From Armigeres subalbatus (Eukaryota; Arthropoda; Insecta; Diptera; Culicidae): a stretch of DNA of 64,000 bases. The first letter of the stretch is position 1. Every line of letters begins with the position of its first letter. Below are positions 9,483-20,274 of this stretch, piece by piece. A program made the position numbers and the translations under genes. Under the pieces are notes generated by a model, which worked only from the letters and a program-made list of their open reading frames with translations, ran no database searches and was not told where the DNA came from. The stretch lies in NCBI RefSeq assembly GCF_024139115.2, contig NC_085141.1, positions 370,163,925 to 370,227,924 on the forward strand, given 5' to 3'.

Positions 9483-11531
9483 TCCAGCTTTCCACGCTAG
9501 CCATAATGGCGGCTGCTATAAATGAATGTGACAGTAACTGCTTCCGACGCTAAACTGTAATCGACGCTGATTGTATCTAAGCGACCATTTTCATATTGTT
9601 TATTAATTATTTTCAGCAAATGCAAGGTTCGAAGAAAATGAATAAGATTTTCAAAACTACCATTCGAATAGTATTATATTACTAATACCCATTTTCGTTT
9701 TAGGTTGTAGTAATTATCTGATACACTAAAAAGCCAAAAAAATCGGCTTTTGTGACCATGTTGCTGTATAATTTAGTTATGAGAAGAACAAACTCAGATA
9801 ATGATAAATGCATCGCAGGACTGGTTCAAATAATAATTTCCCACACTTAACTTCTGGTTCTCAGTTGTTTCTATTAAAACTAGAAGAGAATCATCGTTTG
9901 AAATCATGTTTCCGAGTTCATACAAACCCTCCAGTATATGAATCAAAGGTGATCCTCATCGATTCTCTATCAACACACTCGGCCTGTTTGATTATTTTTC
10001 CTAGCTTTGCACAGCCAAGCGCACAGTTCTTTAACTTCTACATCTAAACGATTCATTTGTATATTACGGCCCTCAAAGGACCCGTCCAGTGGACGATATC
10101 GGTCATGAACCTCCGTTTGGCAGAAGCTTCAAAAGGTAAACGGGCTTTCGGAAACAAATTAATCCAAGAATATATAATTTTAGGCAGAAGGTTATGCTTC
10201 GTATTGCATTATCAAATTTTGGGTCTTCCATACGAATCTTCCATTTTATATGCATATTTCTTAGAAGAATCTTAGCATCTTCATATTAGGCACATGTAAC
10301 TCCGAAATCATCGTACGATTTTTTTCATCCCATTAGCGTTTTGGATTTGAATAAAGATTATATTGGCAAGCGATCATTAAATCAGGATTTTTTTCATATT
10401 TTTTGTTCGTGTTTACAATTTACTGTCTGTAAATACAGATCTTGGAAAAAGGTTTATGCTATTTCATTTAGTTCTATCAATTAATTAAACTGTCTAGAAT
10501 AGTAGAGCGTTATCTGTACAATGGTTGATTTTGCGCTTATTGACCATTACTATTACTTTCACTTTATTGTCACATCGTATCACGCTAAGAAAAAGGTTTT
10601 CACCGCTCCCACTATGCGCCATGACATCTATTGCAAATAACTTTTTCGTACACGGTTATCAATCAAGGAACTAGGACCGTCCAATACTTGGTATGTTTGA
10701 TCAAAACATAGAATTGTGCAGTATGGGGAATAGTCATGAAGCTGGAATCTACATGTAGGAACTCCATACCATAGGTCGAGCCATAGGTATACGCATCGCA
10801 ATTAATGAACAACGCCGAGTTTTGTCACTCGGATAATAGGGGGAAAGACGGCTTTGGCAGGTTTTGTTCTATTATTGGCAGGGGTTTTTTTGTTGACCAA
10901 ATTTTATGAAATTTGACCACAATATTCTTTGATATGCAAAGAATGTTTAGGCCAAATTAGTCAGTCATAAAAAAAACCCTGCCAATAATAGAACAAAACC
11001 TGCCAAAGCCGTCATTCCCCCTAATATTATTGATTTTATTTGCATTCAAATCTGCATTCAGCTGCACATCGGTGTTCATTTAGATTGGTTTTTAGAGAAA
11101 CAAGCTAGCATTCGATATCCAGAACACACAGCATGGTGCACCTTATCATCTAATTCCAATCTGAACATATCCAAACTGCTCGCCTTGAATCTTACGGCAT
11201 GCCGGAATTGATTTGGACTTAGCTGAGTTAGCTCTTCTCATACATAAATTGTACATCAACAGGGTAACAAAAGGATAAATTGTTAGCTTGTTAGTGTATG
11301 GGAGAAGTACTTCAACCTGAAACGATAATGGGTATTAAATGCAATAATCAAAACTAGTTACGAAAATATTATCCATTTTCTTCGAATCTTGCCTTTGCTG
11401 AAAATAATAAATAAACAATGTGAAAATGGTTGCTAAGATACAATTAGCGTCGATTACAGTTTAGCGTCGGAAGCAGTTACTGTCACATTTATTTATAGCA
11501 GCCGCCATTATGGCTAGCGTGGAAAGCTGGA
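9483..11531. mobile_element. 2-kb element with ~210-bp inverted termini and TA flanks
   Basis: Starts TCCAGCTTTCCACGCTAGCC and ends in its complement. The arms (about 9483-9705 and 11,325-11,531) match at roughly 90%. TA dinucleotides flank both ends (9481-9482, 11,532-11,533). It splits the LINE between codons for ...D-A-I-Y and T-D-L-S-S-A-F-D-K. The interior has no recognisable transposase; the frames at 9808-10,275 are short and featureless. Another copy of one terminus is at 40,875-40,972. A TA target suggests a Tc1/mariner-type donor, but the long arms are unusual. Confidence 0.85.
10839..11021. mobile_element. Hairpin MITE, 183 bp, TA flanks
   Basis: Inverted termini GGGGGAAAGACGGCTTTGGC and complement, matching over ~45 bp through TTCTATTATTGGCAGGG. 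TA precedes (10,837-10,838) and follows (11,022-11,023). It lies inside the 2-kb element at 9483-11,531. Confidence 0.85.
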
Positions 11532-11533
11532 TA

Positions 11534-12330
11534 GATTGCATCCACCTGATGGCCATTCTCTATTTGTCCTATTACAAAGGAAGTGAAGCACGCTAGGATA
11601 GTGGTCGTTGAACGTTTGGGCATAAACCCGTGTTGGTCGTTTGAAATGTAATGGGCGTAGCTTGAAGTCAATTCGCCAAGAACAATCAACTCAAATAGCT
11701 TGGAAACGGCGCACAGCGCAGCTATTCCCCGGTAGTTTTATACGGTCCTCTTGCAGCCCTTTTTGAAAACTGGAAATACATATGACTGCTTCCAGCACAC
11801 CGGAAACACCCCGGAAGTCAGCGAGAGGTTGAATAATGCAGTAAGTGGTCTGACAAGCGACTCTGCGCTACGTTTAATAACAACCGATGGGATACCGTCG
11901 AGGCCGCATCCCGTGGAGGATTTCAACTTATTACTGGCAACTATTATTGAGTCGTTTGTGATGACCAATGGCTGTCTAGCGGCAGGAAGACTGGGAACAT
12001 TCCTAGTGGCAATAACTACATCTTGCGGGTCGAGATACTCATTAGTAAATACACTACTGAATTTAGTACGGAACAAATTAGAAATGTCGTTGGTAGTTTG
12101 GGCATCAGATAAACCATCAGTCATCGTTGAGGGCAATCCAGATTCATTCCGTTGTTCGTTGACGCACCGCCAAAAGCTTTTGGGATTATTTCTGAGACGA
12201 CTTTGCAAACGATTTTGAAAGGCGTTATAGAGATGAACGTTGAGTTGCTGATATTTGGAGTTGGCTTTAATATAGCTAGCTTTTGTAGAGTCCGTACGAT
12301 ACTTGCTGTGTTGTCTGAGGGCCACGCGTT
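11534..12330 (-). pseudogene. Jockey/CR1-group LINE: linker and RT N-terminal half
   Basis: A 195-codon frame (11,738-12,325) carries the endonuclease-RT linker (K-S-F-W-R-C-V-N) and the RT fingers: S-T-G-C-G-L-D-G-I-P and F-P-V-C-W-K-Q-S-Y-V-F-P-V-F-K-K-G. After a frameshift near 11,738 it continues as Y-R-G-I-A-A-L...N-D-Q-H-G-F-M-P-K-R-S-T-T. It is cut at 11,532 by the 2-kb element and resumes at 9480. It belongs to one LINE copy transcribed from the minus strand. Confidence 0.85.
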
Positions 12331-13300
12331 ACACACTTTTCAGACTTTTAAGATAACCAATAGACCAGGCTGGTTTGACGGGTTCTGGTATGGATCTGAC
12401 GAGAACAAACTGGTCGATGTCGTAAAGTAGTATGTTTGACATGCTCGAAGCAGCTAAGTTGACGACGGAATCTCGAAGAGCCGCATCCCGCTCAACTTGA
12501 GCAAGAAAGGCATTCATCCCGTGAAAATTGGCCTTTTAAAAGTCGTATAAAACGCTTTCAGATGGCTCGTGGAAGTTATGAAAAGGTTTTATCTTGAGTT
12601 GCATCTGACGGAGGATGATATCTGATAATCTTGACGAGCGGTGATGGGGCCTGCGTAACCGAACAGCTCTCGCGGAGTTCGTTGCCAATGAAAAGCAGGT
12701 ATTCGGTTGTTTTCATTTTCCACATCATTCATCTGGTTCAGTCCAGGTGTGCTATACGCGTCAAAATGTAATCGGGAAGAGAAATCCCGATTTATGGCGC
12801 TGCCAATTGGTTGTGCTCAAGTTGAAGTCACCGAGGATAATAATTTTGTCCCTTGGTCCTAATTACCAGACCACCCAGTTGAGCGTAGCGAGGTGAGTGT
12901 CGATCAACTCCGCATCATTGATTCGATCGATAGGGATGTAAAGAACGCAGATGAAGAGAGTGGCATCAGTAGTAGACAGCGACCCACAATTGCTTAACCG
13001 ACGAGGTTACAGGAGGACTCACTAAGCGAGATTTAAAGCAGGAGCGAACTAACAGAACACCTCCTCCAGTGCTTTTGTTACTGTTAGAAGATGACCTATC
13101 TTGCCGATAAACGCGGTATTATTGTTGAGCCAGGTTTCGGTGAAGGCATAGACGTCGTAGCAGCCATCGCTAAGGGCCAAATGATAATCGGCAAGAGAAC
13201 TATTGATCCCGCCGACGTTCTGGTAGTATATCAATACATTCGAAGATTCTTGAACCGCACGCCTATCACTTGAAACATCCGGTAACATGGAGTTGAACTG
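12331..13300 (-). pseudogene. Jockey/CR1-group LINE endonuclease domain, frameshifted
   Basis: The APE-like endonuclease that would nick target DNA. Its start (I-Y-Y-Q-N-V-G-G-I-N and A-F-T-E-T-W-L) is readable at about 13,120-13,240, and I-I-L-G-D-F-N-L near 12,830. Frameshifts interrupt it between. The remainder to 12,331 is the domain's C-terminal part, with a 62-codon frame at 12,329-12,517. Confidence 0.75.
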
Positions 13301-13900
13301 GCGTGGAGATGGTGTAGCAATACTGGAAATCGGAATGCTCTCAGGTACAGAAGATACTGGTAACTGATTGTACTTGCCGGTTATAGGATTTCGGAAGACC
13401 CCGTCTCCCAACTCAGACGCAGGACCGGGACGGCTGCTGGTCGCTGGCAGCGGAAGCTCAACTGCGCTGAGAGGAATAGGGGCTCCCTTACAGCTAGTAT
13501 CGATTGTGCGTCCCGGTGAACGATTTGACGACTGGGATGTAGCGGCTTGATGATGAGGTCTGAAAGTACTGTGTAGGCACGACATTCGGGTGGATTCGCT
13601 GGAAATCGGGAAACTTTCATACGGAGACTGAGATGAAGGCTGATCATACTTGCCGAAAGCTGGTGTCCGGGAGACCTCGTCTCCCAACTCACACGCAGGG
13701 CCGGGACGGCTGCTGGTCGCTGGCAGGAATGGCTCGACTGCGTTGAGTGGAATAGAGGCTTCCTCACAGCTGGTGTCAAAAGTGCGTCCCGGATGAGAAC
13801 TAGATGAATGCATAGCAGAGACTTGACGTTGCGGTGGAGAAATGGTAATTGATTCTTGTAAATGCGGCGATCCTGTTCGTTCGATGAAACTCGGACTCAA
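13301..13900 (-). pseudogene. LINE N-terminal extension with a ~93-residue tandem duplication
   Basis: Part of a 283-codon frame (13,049-13,900) that runs into the endonuclease start. Two blocks, about 13,310-13,590 and 13,590-13,870, repeat at an offset near 277 bp. They share P-A-T-S-S-R-P-G-P-A and E-L-G-D and a Ser/Pro-rich composition. This looks like a low-complexity leader to the endonuclease, duplicated in this copy or family. I know no function for it. An overlapping 132-codon minus-strand frame is a shadow of the same repeat. Confidence 0.65.
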
Positions 13901-14049
13901 TTCCGAATGGATGTTAGCAGAGATAACAGAAATTTGGCTTGGCGCGAATCGGAAGTTTGAAGTAATTGTAGGCGACCAACCAGCAGAGGTTGAGAGTTGA
14001 TCGATGATGCTGAAATTTGAATCGGCATCAGGCGATGAATGTCGATAAG

Positions 14050-15170
14050 AGATGTACTTGCCTATATAACAGCTTTCACTTCCTATATGTGCTTTTGCAT
14101 CCTCGATGGCAATTCTTATATCGTGTGTTAGGCACCCTTCGTAAGCCTTATCCGTAGGCTATCATAGAACGCATCTTCCACGTTATCAGGCTTATCGTTC
14201 GTTGAGGCATGAATGCTGACCAGGCTGTACTTGAAGAATTTGCCCTTCATTCATTACACGCAAATGCAATCGCCTATCGGCTTTCACCGGATAATTCGCT
14301 TTATCTGCTTCCCGATCACCATGAAGCCAATTCTACGATCTGAAGTGCTGCTCTGTATGTATTAAGGTGGCTCAAAAAACACTTTTTCAAATTTTTTGAT
14401 GGGCCGCCCTCTTATTCGGCTCTATTTGATGCCCTGATGCTCTGGACAAAATTTTAGCCAAATCGGTCAACGTTTGGGCAGTGCTAAACTCGTTGGAAGT
14501 TTATATGGAAAAATGTATGCAGACACATCCAAAAACAGTGATTTGCAGTTGGACGGCACAATTTAAGATCTAGAACCATGATACTCATTCAGTTCTTGTA
14601 AAATAAAATACAGAATGTTATGCTGAAAACCGCGAGAAGATTAGAGTTTATTAGGCAAAGATATTAGCATTTTATTGGAGTGTTGTAGGGGTGAATTCAT
14701 TTCTTTTCAAAGGTAAAAGAAACGAAATTTGCTCAAACCCCACTGCAGAGAAATGCTAATAACTTAGCCGGGCAAACTCGAATCTTCTCGCGGTTTTCTG
14801 CATAACATTCTGTATTAAATTCTCCAAGATCTGAATAAGTATCATAGTTCTTCATCGTAAGTTGTGTAGTCCAGCTGCAATTTACTGTTTTTGGATGTTT
14901 CTGCATTTTTCCATATAAACTTCCAACGAGTTTAGCACTGCCCAAACATTGACCGATTTGGCTGAAATTTTGTCCAGAGCATCAGGGCATCAAATAGAAC
15001 CAAATAAGAGGGCGGCCCATCAAAAAAATTGAAAAAAGTTTTTCCCATACTAATTTGAGCCACCCTAGTATGTATGCTCAACTTTTGCCTTTCTTGGTAA
15101 CTGTAGAATCTTCGGTGGGCTAGCTTGCCACGGTTGCGCAATCTACATCGCGTTGAAAGGGCTGTATTTT
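14050..15170 (-). pseudogene. Second LINE endonuclease fragment (RTE-like), interrupted
   Basis: Minus-strand pieces on both sides of the insertion at 14,363-15,067 join into an endonuclease segment. I-G-F-M-V-I-G-K-Q lies near 14,330, G-K-F-F-K-Y-S-L-V-S-I-H-A near 14,240, and D-I-R-I-A-I-E-D near 14,120. The order matches the RTE endonuclease at 56,193 (G-R-L-F-N-Y-S...I-V-I-G-D-M-N-A-Q), so it is a related but different LINE. Frameshifts are frequent. Only this part of the element is present. Confidence 0.6.
14363..15067. mobile_element. Palindromic (foldback) element, 705 bp, perfect 8-bp duplication
   Basis: Ends TAAGGTGGCTCAAAA and complement GAGCCACCCTA. GTATGTAT occurs immediately before (14,355-14,362) and after (15,068-15,075). 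The two halves are near reverse complements over about 300 bp each, leaving a small centre around 14,700. 8-bp duplication suggests a hAT-type donor. Frames inside mirror the palindrome and are not genes. Confidence 0.9.
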
Positions 15171-16370
15171 TTTCTATTGCGTTTATTTGACAGGCTCAGG
15201 CGTGTGTAACACTTAACGGAGCCGATATTTCATGATATTTACAATCGATATCTTCTTATTATTAACAGTTAGTAAGGGGAAAAGGGCATAGACCAAGATA
15301 CTCGTGGCGGCTCAAGGTTAGATTGCGTAATTTCAGGACGGACGAGGTTGGGATTTAGGTTTGAGGTATTACAGCTGCTTATCCGGGTATTTGACGTCAT
15401 TAACGGTATGGCGTAGCGCCGTGCTCGAGTTGTGGTTCGTCAGGGAGCATCTTCCGGATGGCCATAGCTTCGTGTTACACGGAACAATAAGACAAGGACA
15501 GAAAAGGCTGTCTTCTTGATGATGACACGATGCAGGACAGTTTTGCTTAGAGTCTCTCGCTGGCACTCGGATGATGATCGGCTACCCCTAACATGGAGAA
15601 CATACGCTGTAGTGTAGATCGGATCGGATTTGCACCTCTGATGAGGAGAAAACTTCCCTGTCAGCATACGACCATAGCTCCCACCGGTGTTGGTTACCCG
15701 ATATACCGCTAAGGACCGCGTTGAGCGGTTTTATTCCTTCAGGTACGTGAAGTATCAATGGTACTCATTACCTAGCATTTACCCTGCACATATGAACAAT
15801 ATGAAAAATGAAAGTCACTCATTGTATTGGTATTCATACTTTAAAACTTAATTTAAATTCGAAAATTAGAATCAGAAAAGGTTTTCCGTACGCAAAGATC
15901 CGGGAAAATTATTGCGGAGCCTTTTCTTTCGTTTATTTGGAAGGCGCATTCGCCGTGTCGCCGTGTTGGCGTTATTAGAGAGTATAGATAAGATCTCCGG
16001 ACAAGATTAGTTCATTCTTCAGAATTAAGATGAAAAACCTACTAGTAGATGGTAATAGATTTATATCAGAGTTTGTTTTTATGTGACAACATTTTTGTAT
16101 AGCAGAGGTTGATATAAAACATGTCCCATTAGTAGTTAAAATAGTAACAAATGTAACAAAATTTCTTCTAGATTCAACAAAAACGTTAATGAATATGTTT
16201 CTTATCAACAAAAATATAACTCAACGTGTTACATGAAAAGTAATGAAAAATATATCAAATTATTACAAATAATGTTATTGAAGAGAACAAAGTTTTTACT
16301 CGTTATGTTATAAGTTTTTCATAGACAAATTTTATTCTGTCTCATAATAAAGAATAATCGATTTCCTGTA
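15171..16370. other. Unannotated interval
   Basis: 15,240-15,720 is less AT-rich than its surroundings and has a 75-codon minus frame without recognised motifs; it may be an old retroelement UTR. 15,720-16,370 is AT-rich and shows nothing I can support. Confidence 0.4.
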
Positions 16371-16379
16371 AGGCCGATA

Positions 16380-16620
16380 CAAATATTTAAAATCTATTTT
16401 GTCTCCCCCCTCGGATTTTTTTTGCCAAGAAATAATATCTTGAGGGGGCAACAAAATAAAATTCGGATAATTTTGAGGATTTTCAAAACATTCTTTAACA
16501 AATCCGTGGAGTTTTTTTGATTTTTTTTTCATTTTAATATTTATTTTTTATTATCCCCCCCCCCCTCTTGACCTTTCGGAGACCAGTAGGACAAAAAGTT
16601 AAATAAATATTTGTAACGGC
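16380..16620. repeat. Dispersed repeat with poly-C and GACCAGTAGGAC
   Basis: Contains TTCTTTAACAAATCCG, a long C run (16,555-16,566) and CCTTTCGGAGACCAGTAGGA. The block recurs at 42,910-43,060, and its end at 56,775-56,895. Termini are not defined. Confidence 0.6.
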
Positions 16621-16761
16621 CTAAGTATTCTATTCGTATTGGTTATTACACATCATGTTATATAATCATGTTACTTATGACAATCATCGAGTTTTCTGTC
16701 GTTCAGCTGGGACAGATCATTCATGACAGAATTATTTCAGACATTTTTATTTGTAACACAT

Positions 16762-16979
16762 AGGGGAACTGTTCCATTTTCCATCTCAATGAACATATAT
16801 TCATCTCATCGTAAAACAAAGAAATACAGACCCAAACTCGTCGCTTTTTATTGCTAACTCGCGTGCCCACTGGTGAAAAAAATCATAAAAATAAGAAACA
16901 AAACAAATTCCATTTCATTGCTTTGTTTTTGATGGGATGGAACTAGGAGCTATGGGATGAAGTGCCGAACCGTTCCCCT
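16762..16979. mobile_element. MITE with AGGGGAAC termini
   Basis: Ends AGGGGAACTGTTCC and GAACCGTTCCCCT, with TA at both sides if the terminus is read as GGGGAAC. A second copy at 62,144-63,022 carries a further insertion, so this copy supplies the empty site. Confidence 0.8.
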
Positions 16980-16989
16980 ATTTATAAAA

Positions 16990-18380
16990 TTGTAAAAGAA
17001 CTGGTCGAGAACATTCTCCGTGAATTTTTACTATAGTAAATTACACCATTCATTGGGTGCAACTACATAACTTTTGCAACAAGCCGTCTAGGGCGGGATA
17101 TAATCAATCATTAAAACCAAATACACGTTTCGGTAATTGCACATTAAAAATTGTCGTAAACTCGAGTGCACTCGTCCATTCGTCAGCAGAGAAACTGCAA
17201 AGGGTCGACACTCGACATGTTTACGCGCCAAAAAGGATCCGCCGATTCACGTGCGCCTCTGCGGATTGTCTGCGCTCGATCCCCTCTGTCAACGAATTCT
17301 CATACCAGACCGATTTACGCAAGCGGGTGCAGCAGGGTAAGGTGGCATAAACAGAAAGCAACGTGGATGATGTTTGCGAAATACGAGATCGTCTGCCGCC
17401 CCCCACAGACAGAGAGTTCCGCGCATGCATGGCGCAATATATTTTGATGGCTTCCTTACTGGACGCTTACTGGAAGTCGTAAATCCGACAACAACCGTCT
17501 CGCGGGCTTGACTGATCGTTGGCCGATGGGAATGGGATTGTTTTGCGCAGCCCGACGATGTTTTCGCGCGCGGTTTGATTTTCATCTCACGTTGCCCGCC
17601 ACTAGTCAACAAGTCAACATAACCATAACCATATAACAACAAAAACGACAACAACATAAAGGTTCAAACACAATGTAACCGGTATTGCGGTGCGATCAAT
17701 TGCAAAAACTTTTCAATTACGCGATATTCTGGTAGATACTCTGCTGAACGTCTAGATAGGTCGTGCTGCAATACCAGGTTACTGGAACGCCGGTCGCAGT
17801 GTGTATGGACCTTGAAACCTCGGACAAAACAAAACAAACCCCGGAGGGATGACGGGTGGATTCGTTGACCCCGATGGCGCGCCGGATTGGTATTATTTTT
17901 GACAGCCAGACAGACATCAGACGGAGAAGCTCCGCCGGTTGTTTTTGGATTTAAAACACGCATTACAGCGGAGGCAATCTTTTACGATTTTACGATCAAC
18001 ATATTTCCTTTTTATGGAAGTGCAGAAATCATAACAACAGCAAGGATCAATCCAGCTAAAGTTCGATTTTCTTGATATCTATACACAAGAAATCAGTACC
18101 AGAGTCTATTATATATAGACTTGCGGAAAGAGTGAAGCCAAATCTACCTATTGAACTGTCCGTCATTTTTTAGGCAGGATTCCTCGTCGAATGCAACCTG
18201 ATGTAAGCAAATCGGATAACACCAAGAAACAGACGTCTCACTTCGGTTTATATCTATCGTTTTGATAAAAAAACAGTCAATTTGAATTCTAGTAGGTGGT
18301 CGAACCGCCACTCGGAGCGCTGCAGTAAAAATAATAACGTATGACATTTCATCTGCTTTTATCTATCTTCTATCTTCTTC
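16990..18380. other. Interval without identified genes
   Basis: Overlapping frames of 60-120 codons occur at 17,057-17,960 on both strands, without recognisable domains or consistent codon bias. The stretch has moderate GC and no repeats I could match, so it may be single-copy DNA, possibly near a gene. A diverged copy of the 2-kb tandem unit lies near 18,188-18,230. Confidence 0.4.
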
Positions 18381-18384
18381 TATA

Positions 18385-19500
18385 TATATAAAAATCAATC
18401 TATGTATGTATGTTCGCTAACTACTTCTGAAACACTTGGCCGATTTCAACCAAATTTGGTACACGCATTCTATATCCTCAGGAGAAGTTAACAAAGGGGT
18501 GAGATGGTCATTAGGAAAAGGGGAGGGGTTTTGTTAAGAAAACGAACAATTATGTGTAACTTGCATCTCCTAGGGCCGATTTCAATCAAATTTTGTACAC
18601 ATATTCAATATAAGGAGACAACCATATGAGAGTGTAATCTTTGAAAGGGGAGGGGTCTGGAGGAGGGGTATGGTTCAGAAAACGGGTAATTCAGAGTAAA
18701 TTCTGAACCCCTGCACCGATTTCAACCAAATTTGATACAAACATTCTCTACCCTAAACAAAAGATAACAAAGCGGGTGGGGCGGTCATTGTAAAAAGGGA
18801 GGGTATGGGGAGGGGTTGTCTTTATAAAACGAGCAATTCAGTGTAACTCCCAACCCCAGTACCCATATCAACCAAATTTTGTACACATATTCACTAAGAG
18901 TAGTCGATCATATGGAAGTGTAATTTGGTAAAGAGGGAGGGGCTGGGGAGGGTATTGTTCAGAAAACAAGCAATTCAGTGTATCTTTTGAACCCCTGGAC
19001 CGATTTCATCCAAATTTGGTACACATTCTCTATCCTAAGGAGAAAATAACAAAGGGTGGTATGATCATTGGGAAAAAGGGATGGTAAGGGGAAGGGTTGT
19101 ATTTAGAAAAGAGCAATTCAGTGTAACACCTAACTCCCAGGACCGATTTCAACCAAAATTGGTGTACACATTTTCTATCCCAAGGAGAAGATAACAAAGG
19201 AGGTGGGAGGGTCATTGGGGAAAAAGGGAAGTTATGGGGAAGGGTTGTCTTTAAAAAAATGAGCAATTCAGTGTAACTCCCAGGATAAATTACAACCAGA
19301 TTTGGTACACTTATTCTCTATTTTTGGAAGATGTTTATTGAAAAGGTAGAAGGGCCAAACAAATATATAAAAATAGATTGATACAAAGGAACAATTCTAT
19401 GAGCGGTAGATCTACCTCTGTGGGTTTTGTGCTACAGCATTGGACATTTTAATTGAATAATTTACTTTTCAGTCCCTAGCAAAGCCGAATACATATAGCT
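18385..19500. repeat. ~210-bp tandem array with TATATATAAAAATC start, possibly Helitron-like
   Basis: Begins ATATATATAAAAATCAATCT. It contains about five degenerate units carrying ACCGATTTCAACCAAATTTG, GGAGAAGATAACAAAGG, GGGGAGGGGTTGT and GAGCAATTCAGTGTAA. It ends near GCAAAGCCGAATACATATAGC. A shorter relative starts at 19,753 (ATATATAAAACTCAATG) and ends near 20,206 (GCCGGGTACATAAAGCTAGT). A TATATATAAAAAT-type start and CTAG-type end recall Helitron-like elements, but I see no 3' hairpin proof. Confidence 0.6.
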
Positions 19501-19509
19501 ATTAGCTAT

Positions 19510-19763
19510 CTATATATCTCGGATACTTATTCAACGTATGTGACGTATGTGATTTTGTAAACAAAAATTTAAACGTTGATTTCTGCAATCTGATAGCACT
19601 CCACGCAAACCATCGCCACATACAGGTAGGGGAGGTTTCGGCTACATGTTCGTTGTGTTGGTTTGCGTAGGAGTGCCATCATATTTGACAAATCGACGTA
19701 TGCATCTTTGTTTACAAAATCACATACGTCCTTTTGAATAAGTACCTGAGATATATAAAACTC
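19510..19763. mobile_element. MITE with ATATATCTC termini
   Basis: Inverted arms ATATATCTCGGATACTTATT and complement, then both arms share CGTATGTGATTTTGTAAACA. It is inserted within the Helitron-like sequence pair. Confidence 0.7.
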
Positions 19764-19904
19764 AATGTTTGTATGTTTGTGTGTATGCTCCAGCCTAACT
19801 TCTGAACCCATTATTGTATTGTTTAGTTATCGATCAATTTAACCATTTATCGAAATTATGGTTGCCCAGTGACAAGCAATGATTAATGTGTTTCCTTCTG
19901 GATG

Positions 19905-20050
19905 GTGAATGTGATCCCTTCTTTAAAAATAGACGTTTGCCCGGAATAAGGCATCGGTGGATGTTTTTCCTTCTTTAGAAATAAACGTTTGCCCGGAATA
20001 TGGCGATTATGGGTTTGCTCCCTTCTTCAAAACCAGTCAATGTTTTCAAA
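19905..20050. repeat. Short direct repeat with CGTTTGCCCGGAATA
   Basis: Two units of about 65 bp, each with CCTTCTTTA(A/G)AAATA and GTTTGCCCGGAATA (near 19,930 and 19,990), and a partial third. Confidence 0.6.
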
Positions 20051-20274
20051 TGAAATCTGCCTTCTTCTGATCAAATGATGAAGTATCGATAAGAAAACGC
20101 AATTATCCTGTTGACCAATTGGTTTATTCATTTTCCGATTGTGAAAAAAAAACTGCGAATCAAACTGGCAATTCCGAGCAAGGCCGGGTACATAAAGCTA
20201 GTATCAAATATATTTGTAGTAGTGTTTGTGACCGTCGACTTTTATTGTTTTTACTAAGTTTTCTCTGTCAAAAT

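Noticed and set aside
17057..17963. Cluster of overlapping open frames as a host gene
   Set aside because: Frames overlap on both strands, are under 125 codons, and show no domain, splice pattern or start context that I can support.
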